Positions 39,476-48,416 of a stretch of DNA of 64,000 bases are shown here, one piece after another; positions within the stretch are counted from its first letter, which is position 1; the number at the start of each line of letters is the position of its first letter. The stretch spans positions 1 through 64,000 of the forward strand of contig JAHBTQ010000002.1 in assembly GCA_019638495.1 (NCBI GenBank). The letters run 5' to 3'. The notes beneath the pieces were generated by a model. It saw only the letters and a list, made by a program, of their open reading frames with translations, ran no database searches and was not told where the DNA came from. The stretch comes from Taibaiella sp. (GTDB lineage: Bacteria; Bacteroidota; Bacteroidia; Chitinophagales; Chitinophagaceae). The position numbers were made by a program, and so were the translations under genes.

Positions 39476-40123
39476 TTACGCATATTTAATGATGATCGAT
39501 TCTACTACGTTGGCCGCATCCTCGCATTTGTCAGTTACAACTTCCAGCATCTGGAAGATGTCCTTTTGTTTGATGAGTTCTACCGCGCTTATGTTGGATG
39601 AGAACAATTTCATCATTGTACTGTCCAGCAGGTCATCCGCATTATTTTCGAGGCTATTCACAAGGACACAGGCCGTCGTGATTGCTCTCAGATCTTTCAT
39701 GTCCCTAAGGCCATAAATAGCTGTATTGATGGCATTTATCGATTTTGAAATAATCTCTGCAAAAGCCGGTAGAGTGCCATATTCGTCCTTTACCTGGTAG
39801 TTCACTACGCGTTTTGCTGCGCCCCACAGGTAGTCAGCAATGTCATCTAGAGATGTCGCCAGGTAATGTATGTCCTCGCGGTCCAGTGGCGTAATGAAGT
39901 TACTGCCAAGTTCTACAAAGATCTTATGAGTAGTCTCGTCATTCTTATGCTCAAATTCTTCAAGGCTGCGGAGCATTTCGTCTCGTTTCGAGAGGTCCTT
40001 TTCATGCATTGCTTTCTTGAAAGTCTCCCCCATAGCAATGAGTGTGGTGGATACCTCTTCAAACAGGCTGAAGAAAACCTTGTCTTTAGGAAGAAAAACC
40101 TTAAGGATGGAACCGAGTGACAT
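39476..40123 (-). CDS. DUF47 (PhoU-like) protein
   Basis: The protein has 215 residues, all helical, with the DUF47 signature (EFEHKNDETTHKIFVEL and DREDIHYLATSLDDIADYLW). Such PhoU-like proteins pair with PiT transporters and are thought to modulate phosphate uptake. It is the first gene of the two-gene unit. A TAGCTTTG (-7 like) at 40158-40165 lies 35 bp upstream of the ATG. Confidence 0.92.
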   Translation of the reverse strand: MSLGSILKVFLPKDKVFFSLFEEVSTTLIAMGETFKKAMHEKDLSKRDEMLRSLEEFEHKNDETTHKIFVELGSNFITPLDREDIHYLATSLDDIADYLWGAAKRVVNYQVKDEYGTLPAFAEIISKSINAINTAIYGLRDMKDLRAITTACVLVNSLENNADDLLDSTMMKLFSSNISAVELIKQKDIFQMLEVVTDKCEDAANVVESIIIKYA

Positions 40124-40157
40124 TAGTATTAGTTTTTATATCTTGTTAATTATGATG

Positions 40158-40165
40158 CAAAGCTA
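40158..40165 (-). promoter_or_regulatory. -7 promoter element of the DUF47/PiT unit
   Basis: TAGCTTTG on the minus strand fits TAnnTTTG. No clear TTG lies 17-23 bp upstream, so only the -7 box is called. Confidence 0.4.
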
Positions 40166-40417
40166 CCTGCTTAATATAGATTCGGAAGCGCATAATGTAG
40201 GCTTAATAATTTCTTAACATTGGAATTGATGTCCTTTTGCCGTGCAAGTGCAGAATTAATAAAATGTTGTTGAGGATTTTGCCGCTCAGTCTCGTGATAT
40301 TCGGTTATGTTCTGTAGATTGGTCCACAAAAAGACAGCAACTAACAATTGGAAAATATATTTTTGCGCCTCCACAGCATTATGCAGGTCGCATTTACTGA
40401 AACAAAAATAATTTTAT

Positions 40418-41323
40418 ATGAACGCACATTACCTGAACACAATATTGGAGTACATTAAGGCCAAGAACCCGATGCACTTCAAAAAACTGAAGAAAAATAT
40501 TGCTTTTGACAATGAGCAGTATGTAACTCGCGCAGAGGCCTTCTTTGGATCATATGTAGAAAGCCTGGAACGCGATGGCAAGGACCTTCCGTTTGCACTG
40601 GATTGCTATCTCAAAGTATGCAATGATGTAATGTTTGAGCAAATGCGATTTGCTGAAACCGGAGCCTATACAAGCACATCGTTTGATGAGGTAAACCAGC
40701 GCGTATATAATAACCCGGAAGTAATGAGCTACTACATGCATGGTCTGCTGGTTTCGCAGTATTTGTGGGAGCATCATTACCGTATACTCGAGTTTTTCTT
40801 CAATAACATGGGCCGTTTCACGGAACAGATCCGCCACGTGCTTGAGGTAGGCGGTGGCCATGGATTATATACTAATGAGGTAATTGCCCACCTCAATGCT
40901 GACTATCACTATACGATGGTGGATATCAGTGAGACATCAATAGAGATGTCAAAAACCTTTGTCAAGAGCGACAAAGTAGACTACATCCTGCAGGACGTTT
41001 ACCAGTATAGCACTGAGAAGAAGTTTGACTTCATTATTATGGGCGAAGTTCTGGAACACGTTGAGGACCCTCTGGGGCTTATGAAGAAATTACACTCCCT
41101 GGGCGCCGAAAATGCGACGGCATTTATAACGGCACCTTGCAATTCGCCTGCCATTGACCACATTTATCTTTTTAGAAATCCAGAAGAATTAAAGGCACTT
41201 TACAATGAAGCAGGCTGGGAAGTAGCGCTTGACTTGATAGCTTCGTCGGAAAGTAAAAAGGACGTTGCAATCGACGACCCTCTGGTGCCGGTGATGTATG
41301 CAGCCTTCCTTAAAAAGAAATAG
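40418..41323 (+). CDS. Class I SAM-dependent methyltransferase
   Basis: The protein has 301 residues. The SAM-binding motif I is LEVGGGHG (142-149), the acidic strand-2 end is TMVDIS (about 164-169) and the post-motif is EVLEHVEDPLG, typical of class I Rossmann methyltransferases (methyltransf_11/12/23-like). The N-terminal 130 residues form a helical region with no clear family, perhaps a substrate-binding part. The substrate cannot be read. It faces the VOC/ACP/MBOAT genes convergently, with a bidirectional terminator between; a role in the same pathway is only possible. Confidence 0.85.
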   Translation: MNAHYLNTILEYIKAKNPMHFKKLKKNIAFDNEQYVTRAEAFFGSYVESLERDGKDLPFALDCYLKVCNDVMFEQMRFAETGAYTSTSFDEVNQRVYNNPEVMSYYMHGLLVSQYLWEHHYRILEFFFNNMGRFTEQIRHVLEVGGGHGLYTNEVIAHLNADYHYTMVDISETSIEMSKTFVKSDKVDYILQDVYQYSTEKKFDFIIMGEVLEHVEDPLGLMKKLHSLGAENATAFITAPCNSPAIDHIYLFRNPEELKALYNEAGWEVALDLIASSESKKDVAIDDPLVPVMYAAFLKKK

Positions 41324-41350
41324 CCGAAGGGTAAAGTACTACATTAAAAT

Positions 41351-41389
41351 ACATTGAAAAAGCCGCAATTTTTGCGGCTTTTTCAATGT
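41351..41389. terminator. Bidirectional terminator
   Basis: An 18-bp stem (acattgaaaaagccgcaa and its complement) with a 3-nt loop. The A-run and T-run within the arms give a U-tract on either strand. It lies between the methyltransferase gene and the convergent VOC gene. Confidence 0.85.
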
Positions 41390-41469
41390 AGCTCAATAAC
41401 TAGTTCTGTTAGGTACCACGAAAGCTTACGGCTTCCTCTATCTTCAAAAGCTAAACTGGTAAAACGATC

Positions 41470-41880
41470 TTAGTCGGCAGCGGGTTTTCCACTTTCGATG
41501 AGCTCTATCAGGTGCATCTCGTTGTTTAAAAGAAATGCGCAGAAGCGATTTTCGAAGGCTGGGGACCTAAACTGGTTGATCTGCCTGTACCCACCTTCTT
41601 CCAGGCGCTTCAACTCACTTTCCATATCGTCAGTGAAGACTCCTATATGATAGAAGGAGCCGTTTTTTTGTAATAGTTTGTAGAGCGATGTTGTGTTGTC
41701 GCTGGGAGAAACAAATTCGACGTTCATACCGCAAATTTCATAAAAGCATACGCGCACTTTCTGATCCTCAATTTCAAAAACGGCAGATACGTTACCTCCG
41801 GGATGCAACAGACTATAATCGCTGATAGCCTCTTCTATGCTCTGCACCAGGCAGCCTACATGGTGAAATCCGGTAATCAT
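41470..41880 (-). CDS. VOC-family (glyoxalase/epimerase-like) protein
   Basis: The protein has 136 residues with two beta-alpha-beta-beta-beta modules. It begins with MITGFHHVGCLV (metal-binding His6 or His7), carries a second FYHIGVFTDD histidine and ends near MHLIELIE (glutamate ligand), as in methylmalonyl-CoA epimerase-like VOC proteins. It lies 7 bp after the acyl carrier protein gene and probably belongs to the same pathway, perhaps acting on the carrier-bound acyl group (inference). Confidence 0.85.
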   Translation of the reverse strand: MITGFHHVGCLVQSIEEAISDYSLLHPGGNVSAVFEIEDQKVRVCFYEICGMNVEFVSPSDNTTSLYKLLQKNGSFYHIGVFTDDMESELKRLEEGGYRQINQFRSPAFENRFCAFLLNNEMHLIELIESGKPAAD

Positions 41881-41887
41881 CTTAGTC

Positions 41888-42133
41888 TTAGCCTTTCAGC
41901 TTGGCTTCAAGGTTAGATACAAGGTCGCCAACTGTTTTCCATTGTTGAATCTCGTTGGTCGTAAAACGGATCTTGTATTTTTTTTCTATTGCTACCACCA
42001 GTTGAATGTGGCTTAATGAGTCCCATTCGTCAACGTCTGCGGCAGTGGTATTCTCTGCAAGTCTAATCTCTTTGTTGTCCAGTACGTCGATAAAGATATC
42101 GTTCACTTGTTTCAGTAGTTCGCTGTGTTCCAT
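41888..42133 (-). CDS. Acyl carrier protein
   Basis: The protein has 81 residues with the phosphopantetheine attachment motif DSL (Asp38-Ser39-Leu40) in a WDSLSHIQLV context at the start of helix 2. This is a stand-alone carrier, not the fatty-acid ACP (no fab genes nearby). Its neighbours are an SGNH-like protein, an MBOAT acyltransferase and an FkbH-type enzyme, so it probably carries a small acyl group made by FkbH for transfer by the MBOAT. It must be activated by a PPTase; one is encoded at 17319-17966. Confidence 0.92.
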   Translation of the reverse strand: MEHSELLKQVNDIFIDVLDNKEIRLAENTTAADVDEWDSLSHIQLVVAIEKKYKIRFTTNEIQQWKTVGDLVSNLEAKLKG

Positions 42134-42188
42134 TCGTATTTTCGTTTGCCTAAAAGTAGTAGTTTTTTTCTATTTGCCGCGCCTGCAC

Positions 42189-43205
42189 TTAAATCATGCC
42201 ACGCTCCCTTAGTTGCGCAATTAGCTGTGCTGTGAAAAGTTCTGCGCCGCGCCCGTTCAGGTGGTCGGTATCATAGAATAGTGAGTCGTTGTCAACAGGA
42301 AATACTGCTGCGTCATCATAGTTAAGATACAGTACTTCATTGTCAGCAGCAAACTTTCTCATCCAGTTATCAAAGTCTATATACTTTTGTTTGTAGCTCA
42401 GGGCCAGCTTATGCTCCGGTATTTGCACCAGGCATAGTTTTGTTCCTTTTTGTTTGCAATATGCAATTAGTGACCGAAGGGACTCAACTGCCTCTTCCTC
42501 TGGCTTAAAAACCCACCATGGATATCTGTACGTTTGAACATTGGCATATCCCTTTCCGTTAACCCATCCGGTTCGGCTGATTTCATAACCATTGTACATT
42601 GAAAACACTGAAAGATCCGGCGCCCCTTGTTTGCGGAAATAAGGAAGGGTATAGTTTTTGTGAGCAACATCCTTCAGGTAGCGGGGTATAAAATGAGCAT
42701 ACATGTAAGCATTGCTGAACCTGAGGAAATCGGTGCTGAGGTTAGAAATGTTCATTTCATTACTTTCAGTTTTTTCGGCGACACTCTTTGAAGATTTTCC
42801 GAAAAAAACTTGTTGAAAGTGGTCAATCTTTTTATTCTTTTCGCTGAATGAGTATACGTCCGTAGGGAAAATGATGAGTTCCGATTTGAGATCAAGTTTC
42901 TTAATGAAGTCTACCTGAGCTCCCAGGTTTGAACCGCCACCGTATGCAAAATTTAGACAGCTCTTATGCGTTTGTTCACTAATTATGTCAGATGATATCC
43001 CGAATTGAGGGTGCGAAGAACCGTATACTGCTATGTCTACAGATTTGATGTTATTGGCCTTCACATATTGACTTAGCTGCTTCATTTTGTTCTCGGATAT
43101 CTCGGAGAACACGTTTATTATTTTATACCTGAAAAGTAGAAACGGACGGTCTATTGCTACAATGAACAAGGCAAACAAAACTATTCGAAGGCAGAATTTC
43201 CTCAT
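42189..43205 (-). CDS. Membrane-anchored SGNH-like protein, partner of the MBOAT enzyme
   Basis: The ATG at 43205 (MRKFCLRIVLF) is chosen; a longer frame to 43358 would run into the MBOAT gene and lacks a plausible N-terminus. The product is 338 residues: one N-terminal transmembrane helix (about 5-22), a block I-like YGSSHPQFGIS (Ser63/Ser64) and a late DTDHLNGRG with Asp312-x-x-His315, the catalytic pair of SGNH hydrolases. Proteins of this build (DltD, AlgX/AlgJ-like) work with MBOAT enzymes outside the inner membrane. It starts 5 bp after the MBOAT stop. Confidence 0.78.
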   Translation of the reverse strand: MRKFCLRIVLFALFIVAIDRPFLLFRYKIINVFSEISENKMKQLSQYVKANNIKSVDIAVYGSSHPQFGISSDIISEQTHKSCLNFAYGGGSNLGAQVDFIKKLDLKSELIIFPTDVYSFSEKNKKIDHFQQVFFGKSSKSVAEKTESNEMNISNLSTDFLRFSNAYMYAHFIPRYLKDVAHKNYTLPYFRKQGAPDLSVFSMYNGYEISRTGWVNGKGYANVQTYRYPWWVFKPEEEAVESLRSLIAYCKQKGTKLCLVQIPEHKLALSYKQKYIDFDNWMRKFAADNEVLYLNYDDAAVFPVDNDSLFYDTDHLNGRGAELFTAQLIAQLRERGMI

Positions 43206-43210
43206 CTGGG

Positions 43211-44638
43211 CTAAAATTGAAAATATATGAATTCTGTTTCGTGAAAGAGACCAAATGTGATAATGACAAAAATTATAGTGGCATATATAGCCCATCTCAC
43301 GGGCATACTTTTCATACCCTCTAACTGTAGTCCATGTTGCTTTTCCCTTTGCAACCATTCGGCAATTATCAAAAGTAAAATGAAAAAGAGGGGAGTGCGG
43401 GGTAGATATTTAGGCGCTTCAAACATTGTACGCGAAAACATCTTGCGGAGATGCGAAAACGCCATCGACAAGCCGGTAGCCCGAAAGAAAACCAGGCATA
43501 TCAAAAAGTAGATAAAAGTAAGTAATGTGCTAACCGCGGCCCCTAAAGTAGCAGGTAAGTGGCTGAAGATGCGTTTACGGGTCTTCTTTGTGAAATACTC
43601 GTATAATATTGCCGCAGCCTGAAGCAAACCAAATGCGATGAACTTTAATCCGGCACCGTGCCAGAAGCCGCTTAAGCTGAAAGTGAGAATGAGCCCTAAG
43701 ACCATCGCACGATTACCCCAGTCCCGATATTTCGTCAGAAACGGATAGAATACATAGTCGGTAAACCAGGAGTATAGGGAAATATGCCATTTTCGCCAGA
43801 ACTCGGTAATGCTCTGCGAGTAATATGGAAAGGCGAAATTTCGTAATAATTCAAAACCAAACAACCGCGCAGTACCTAGGGCAATGTCAGAATATCCTGA
43901 AAAGTCACAGTAAACCTGGAATGCAAATAAAAACGTACCAACCAGCACAGTGCTACCACCAAAGTTGCCGGAAGGCGAGTAAATGAGATTCACTACACTC
44001 GCGCAATTATCCGCGATAACGATTTTTTTAAAAAGCCCCCACAATATCTGGCGCATCCCATCTACTGCCTTACCATAGTCGAATTTGCGCGGGTTTTCTA
44101 CTTGTGGCAGCAGGTGCGTTGCTCGCTCGATAGGGCCTGCAACCAATAATGGGAAAAAACTCACAAAGACCGAGTAGTTCACAAAGTTTCTCGTTGGTGT
44201 GGCTTTGCCATTATAGATGTCCAGGATATAGGATACACCATGGAACGTGTAGAATGATATTCCCACCGGTAATATCACATTGAGCGTCCACGCACTAATA
44301 TGTATACCCGCAGCACCTAGTAGATGCTCAAATCCGGAGGCGAAAAAATTGTAATACTTGAATAAGCCGAGAAAGCCCAGGTTGATGCACAAACTTGTCA
44401 AAAGCCAGAACTTCTTCATGGCCGGTTTTTCGGCATCATATATTTTCAACCCTGTGAAAAAGTCGAGAGAAATAGAAAAGCAAAGGAGGAAGAGGAAACG
44501 ATAATCCCACCAGCCGTAGAACACAAAACTCGAAACAAGCAGCAAAATGTTCTGAAGTTTGAGGTTTTTCCGTGCCATCCAATAGAGGCTGAAAACTACT
44601 ACCAGGAATATTGCAAACTGTATAGAGTTAAATACCAT
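43211..44638 (-). CDS. MBOAT-family O-acyltransferase (AlgI/DltB-like)
   Basis: The protein has 475 residues with about 11 hydrophobic segments. The two conserved MBOAT histidines are visible: His285 in WRKWHISL and His327 in SLSGFWHGAG. Such enzymes move an acyl group from a cytoplasmic donor across the inner membrane to an extracytoplasmic sugar or polymer. It is the first gene of a four-gene minus-strand unit (SGNH-like, ACP, VOC), divergent from the FkbH gene, which suggests a carrier-bound donor. The acceptor is unknown. Confidence 0.92.
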   Translation of the reverse strand: MVFNSIQFAIFLVVVFSLYWMARKNLKLQNILLLVSSFVFYGWWDYRFLFLLCFSISLDFFTGLKIYDAEKPAMKKFWLLTSLCINLGFLGLFKYYNFFASGFEHLLGAAGIHISAWTLNVILPVGISFYTFHGVSYILDIYNGKATPTRNFVNYSVFVSFFPLLVAGPIERATHLLPQVENPRKFDYGKAVDGMRQILWGLFKKIVIADNCASVVNLIYSPSGNFGGSTVLVGTFLFAFQVYCDFSGYSDIALGTARLFGFELLRNFAFPYYSQSITEFWRKWHISLYSWFTDYVFYPFLTKYRDWGNRAMVLGLILTFSLSGFWHGAGLKFIAFGLLQAAAILYEYFTKKTRKRIFSHLPATLGAAVSTLLTFIYFLICLVFFRATGLSMAFSHLRKMFSRTMFEAPKYLPRTPLFFILLLIIAEWLQREKQHGLQLEGMKSMPVRWAIYATIIFVIITFGLFHETEFIYFQF

Positions 44639-44668
44639 TTTTTACAAGTTGTATTTCCACAACGGGGG

Positions 44669-44676
44669 CAAAAATA
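44669..44676 (-). promoter_or_regulatory. -7 promoter element of the MBOAT unit
   Basis: TATTTTTG on the minus strand, 31 bp upstream of the MBOAT ATG. No TTG at the usual distance. The divergent FkbH gene has the same octamer at 44813-44820. Confidence 0.4.
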
Positions 44677-44812
44677 GCAGAAAATGCAGTATTCATGCGG
44701 TCGGTGCGAGTTTATTTCATCCTTAGATAATCACGACCTGAACCTTCGGTTGAATTAGCATACACGACTACCCTCCTATGCGATGCACAACGGCATTCTA
44801 CCCCAAAAAATC

Positions 44813-44820
44813 TATTTTTG
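44813..44820 (+). promoter_or_regulatory. -7 promoter element of the FkbH-like gene
   Basis: TATTTTTG lies 21 bp upstream of the ATG at 44842, giving a short leader. An A-run precedes it. No TTG at the standard spacing. Confidence 0.4.
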
Positions 44821-44841
44821 CCGAAACGATCTCTTGCTACC

Positions 44842-46575
44842 ATGCTGACATTTGGTGAACTTAAAAAGAACCTCAAGAAAGACTTCTCCGGATTTAAGGA
44901 AATTAAGGTTGCCATACTAGCTGACAATGCCTCGCAATTGCTCCATACTGCGCTGAGAGGAATAGGCTATGAAATGCAGGTTAGTTTTGACATATATGAG
45001 GCTGACTATAACCAAATAGATCTGCAGGTATTTGACACTTCCTCCGACTTGTATCAATTCGGCCCGGATTTTGTCTTTATAAATCAATCTTCTGAGAAGT
45101 TGCTAACATCCTTTTGTAGGAAGGATTCGCAGGGCCAGGCGGATTTCGCGGCCGGTATAGTTCAGTCTGCTAAAAACCGTTACGATTTCTTAACAGCACG
45201 ACTTAAAGCCAAGGTCATCATAAACACCTATCCGGAGATACACGACCGTGTGTTCGGAAATTTCGAGACCAAGATATCCTCCTCTTTTATTTACCAGTTG
45301 CGGCGTACTAATCTCCAACTGATGGAGTTAAGCCAGCAAATGAGTAATTTGTTCATTTGTGATATTGCGGCCTTGCAGTCTCAGCTAGGGTATGGCTTCG
45401 TATTTGACCCTAAGATGTATGTAAACGCGGATATGGTTTACAGCATTGATTTTTTGCCATTCCTTGCCGGTAATCTTGCCGACATTATTCTGAGTGTCAC
45501 CGGTACCTTCAAGAAATGTGTAATTGTAGACCTCGACAATACCATGTGGGGAGGGATTATCGGCGATGATGGTATGGAAGGTATTCAGATTGGCCACCTT
45601 GGATCAGGAAAGATATTTACTGAGCTACAGTTGTGGATACGGCAGTTAAAGCGCAGGGGGATAATAGTAGCAGTGTGCAGTAAGAATACAGAGGATATCG
45701 CAAAGGAGCCCTTTATCAGTCACCCTGATATGGTGTTGCGGCTGGAAGACATAGCAGTGTTTGTGGCTAATTGGAATACCAAGGTTGAGAATATCAGGTA
45801 TATACAATCTGTTCTCAACATTGGCTTTGACTCTATGGTATTCCTTGATGACAATCCATTCGAACGGGAGATGGTGAAATCTGGTATTCCGGGCATCGCT
45901 GTGCCAGACCTCCCGGAAGACCCTGCCGAATACCTGGTGTACCTACGTAGTCTGAACCTTTTTGAAACTGCGTCGTTCACAGAAGAAGATGAAGTGCGCA
46001 CAAAACAATACCAGGAAGAGGCAAACAGGAACATGCTGCAGCAGAGCTTCGAAAATGAGAGCGATTTTCTGGCCAGCCTTGAAATGGTTTCAGAAGTGAA
46101 GCCGTTCGATAAATTCAGTATCCCGCGGGTTGCACAACTTACGCAGCGGTCAAACCAGTTCAATTTGAGGACAGTTCGATATACCGAGGAAGATGTGCGG
46201 GGTATTAGTTCCGACCCTTCGTTTTACACTCTATCACTGACGCTTGCAGATCGATTTGGAGACCATGGTCTTATCGGGCTTATTATACTGAAACGGCTCA
46301 GCGACTCGGAGCTTTTCATTGACTCCTGGATCATGAGTTGCAGAGTTCTAAAGAGGGGAATGGAGTCTTTTACGCTCAACGCAATTGTGGACCTCGCAAA
46401 ACGACACAATTTCACGACGGTTGTTGGCGAGTACCTGCCCACAAAAAAGAATGGTATAGTGAAGGATCATTTCCTGAATCTTGGCTTCAGCCAGGCTGGC
46501 GACAAGTGGGAACTCCGGGTAGCTGAGTTTGAAAATCACGAGACGCACATTTCGCTCAAATCAGTAAACGTATAA
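44842..46575 (+). CDS. FkbH-like HAD-IIIC family enzyme (acyl loading onto carrier protein)
   Basis: The ATG at 44842 is used; a TTG at 44818 is also in frame but overlaps the promoter element. The product is 577 residues: an N-terminal SGNH-like region (about 10-215), a HAD domain with motif I VDLDNTMWGG (Asp230, Asp232), a VCSKN motif II/III region and FLDDNPFE, and a C-terminal GNAT-like region (about 420-560). Known FkbH proteins take 1,3-bisphosphoglycerate and load a glyceryl group on an ACP. The product here is inferred to be a glyceryl- or related acyl-ACP for the divergent ACP/MBOAT genes. Confidence 0.88.
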   Translation: MLTFGELKKNLKKDFSGFKEIKVAILADNASQLLHTALRGIGYEMQVSFDIYEADYNQIDLQVFDTSSDLYQFGPDFVFINQSSEKLLTSFCRKDSQGQADFAAGIVQSAKNRYDFLTARLKAKVIINTYPEIHDRVFGNFETKISSSFIYQLRRTNLQLMELSQQMSNLFICDIAALQSQLGYGFVFDPKMYVNADMVYSIDFLPFLAGNLADIILSVTGTFKKCVIVDLDNTMWGGIIGDDGMEGIQIGHLGSGKIFTELQLWIRQLKRRGIIVAVCSKNTEDIAKEPFISHPDMVLRLEDIAVFVANWNTKVENIRYIQSVLNIGFDSMVFLDDNPFEREMVKSGIPGIAVPDLPEDPAEYLVYLRSLNLFETASFTEEDEVRTKQYQEEANRNMLQQSFENESDFLASLEMVSEVKPFDKFSIPRVAQLTQRSNQFNLRTVRYTEEDVRGISSDPSFYTLSLTLADRFGDHGLIGLIILKRLSDSELFIDSWIMSCRVLKRGMESFTLNAIVDLAKRHNFTTVVGEYLPTKKNGIVKDHFLNLGFSQAGDKWELRVAEFENHETHISLKSVNV

Positions 46576-46622
46576 ATGTATTGCCATTTCCTGTATGGGG
46601 TGGAATATGATCGCGGAAAATA

Positions 46623-46656
46623 TAAGCGGCCGCTCCCTAACAGGGGCGGCCGCTTA
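46623..46656. terminator. Hairpin between convergent FkbH-like and PEP carboxykinase genes
   Basis: A 14-bp GC-rich stem (taagcggccgctcc pairing with ggggcggccgctta, one G-T pair) and a 6-nt loop. T-tails are weak on both sides. The position between two gene ends supports termination in both directions. Confidence 0.7.
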
Positions 46657-46700
46657 ATTATAGCCTGATACCGGTTAAGAGGCTTGCCGGTTACGGAGTT

Positions 46701-48314
46701 TTAGGCGTTCTCAAGCACCTTTGGTGCTGCCGAGCGAATTTCTTCGCTTGCTTTGTCAGCGTACTTTGCAAAGTTGTTTACGAAAAGCTTCGCCAGTTCG
46801 TTTGCCTTCTTGTCGTATGCTTCCTTGTCTGCCCATGTGTTACGTGGGTTCAGTATTTCTGTAGGTACGTTTGGCACGGATGCAGGCATCAGTACGCCAA
46901 AAGTTGGATGAGCGTCATAGGACACTGCATTCAGTTCTCCTTTCATAGCTGCAGTGATCATGGCACGTGTGTAGCTCAGCTTCATGCGGCTACCAACGCC
47001 GTATGAGCCACCGCTCCATCCTGTATTGATGAGCCATACATTCACATCGCTGTGGTCTTCCAGTTTCTTACCCAGCAGCTCTGCATATTTTGCAGGGTGC
47101 AGCGGCAGGAACACGCGACCAAAGCATGCAGAGAAGGTTGTCTGCGGCTCAGTAACGCCCACTTCTGTACCTGCTACCTTTGCGGTATAGCCGCTGATAA
47201 AGTGGTACATTGCCTGCTCCTTGGTAAGTTTTGAGATCGGAGGAAGGATGCCGAACGCATCGCAAGTAAGGAAGAAGATATTCTTTGGCTGACCACCGTA
47301 TGATGGTTCCTTGGCATTTTCAATGTGGTCAATAGGGTAGGCAGCACGGGTGTTTTCAGTGATGCTTGCGTCTGCATAGTTTACTGTATTTGTGCCTTCT
47401 GTGAACTTAATGTTCTCAAGAAGCGCACCTGGCTTGATAGCCCTGAAGATCTGCGGCTCTTTTTCTTCGCTCAGGTCGATGCATTTTGCATAGCATCCGC
47501 CTTCGAAGTTGAAGATCGAGCTTTCTGCCCAGCCGTGCTCGTCGTCGCCTATCAGCGCGCGCTCAGGGTCGGCGCTCAATGTAGTTTTACCAGTGCCGCT
47601 GAGGCCAAAGAACAGTGCTACGTCGCCATTCTTACCTTCGTTTGCAGAGCAGTGCATGCTCAGTACTTTGTGGTCGTGTGGCAGTATGAAGTTCAGCACG
47701 CCAAAGATGCCTTTCTTCATTTCGCCTGTATAGCCAGAACCGCCGATGAGGATCACCCGACGTGTAAAGTTAACTATGGTAAAGTTTGCCTGACGTGTGC
47801 TGTCAGTTGCAGGGTCGGCCTGGAAGCCAGGAGCCTGCAAAATCAGCCAGTCGTGATTTTGTGTCTCAATTTCTGCTTCTGTAGGACGCAGGAACAGGTC
47901 GTTGCAGAAAAGGTTTGCCCAAGGTGTTTCGTTTACCACCCTGATATTGAGGCGATATTTAGGATCAGCACATGCATATGCATCACGAACCCAAACTTCC
48001 TTTCCACCCATGTATGCGCAAACTTTGTCATACAGCTTATCAAATGCCTCAGGAGTCATTGGTATGTTCACGTCGCCCCAATCTACACTATGCTCTGTGA
48101 GAGCGTCCTTTACAGTAAATTTATCTTTAGGGGAGCGGCCGGTAAACTTTCCGGTGCTCACACAGAGCGCACCAGTATCGTTCAGCACCCCCTGGCCCAG
48201 TTCCAGCGTTTTTTTCGTTAGTTCTTCAGGGGAAAGGTTCCAATGTGCAATGCCTACATTCAATCCCAGTGCGGCCAGGTTTGCCGACGGATTCTTTCTA
48301 CCAAATTCCTGCAT
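46701..48314 (-). CDS. pckA: Phosphoenolpyruvate carboxykinase (ATP)
   Basis: The protein has 537 residues, usual for the ATP-dependent enzyme. It interconverts oxaloacetate + ATP and phosphoenolpyruvate + CO2 + ADP in the cytoplasm, the first step of gluconeogenesis. Motifs: TGRSPKDKF (58-66) substrate site, the P-loop GLSGTGKTTLS (237-247) and the metal-binding GDDEHGW. It is a single gene; a TACTTTTG -7 element (48348-48355) lies 34 bp upstream. Confidence 0.97.
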   Translation of the reverse strand: MQEFGRKNPSANLAALGLNVGIAHWNLSPEELTKKTLELGQGVLNDTGALCVSTGKFTGRSPKDKFTVKDALTEHSVDWGDVNIPMTPEAFDKLYDKVCAYMGGKEVWVRDAYACADPKYRLNIRVVNETPWANLFCNDLFLRPTEAEIETQNHDWLILQAPGFQADPATDSTRQANFTIVNFTRRVILIGGSGYTGEMKKGIFGVLNFILPHDHKVLSMHCSANEGKNGDVALFFGLSGTGKTTLSADPERALIGDDEHGWAESSIFNFEGGCYAKCIDLSEEKEPQIFRAIKPGALLENIKFTEGTNTVNYADASITENTRAAYPIDHIENAKEPSYGGQPKNIFFLTCDAFGILPPISKLTKEQAMYHFISGYTAKVAGTEVGVTEPQTTFSACFGRVFLPLHPAKYAELLGKKLEDHSDVNVWLINTGWSGGSYGVGSRMKLSYTRAMITAAMKGELNAVSYDAHPTFGVLMPASVPNVPTEILNPRNTWADKEAYDKKANELAKLFVNNFAKYADKASEEIRSAAPKVLENA

Positions 48315-48347
48315 AGATTATTTTTTTATTAAGAATTTTTCAGGCGA

Positions 48348-48355
48348 CAAAAGTA
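48348..48355 (-). promoter_or_regulatory. -7 promoter element of pckA
   Basis: TACTTTTG on the minus strand, 33 bp upstream of the ATG; fits TAnnTTTG. No TTG at the usual spacing. Confidence 0.4.
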
Positions 48356-48416
48356 ATACATAAACGCGTAATAGTGAGTATTAAATTTTGCTTCGGGCAC
48401 CTGATTTAACATACGG

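Noticed and set aside
43206..43358. Longer N-terminus for the SGNH-like protein
   Set aside because: It would overlap the MBOAT gene by about 150 bp and lacks a signal-anchor start, whereas the ATG at 43205 directly precedes a transmembrane helix.
47325..48221. 298-codon plus-strand frame opposite pckA
   Set aside because: It lies wholly antisense to a well-conserved enzyme and shows no family likeness.
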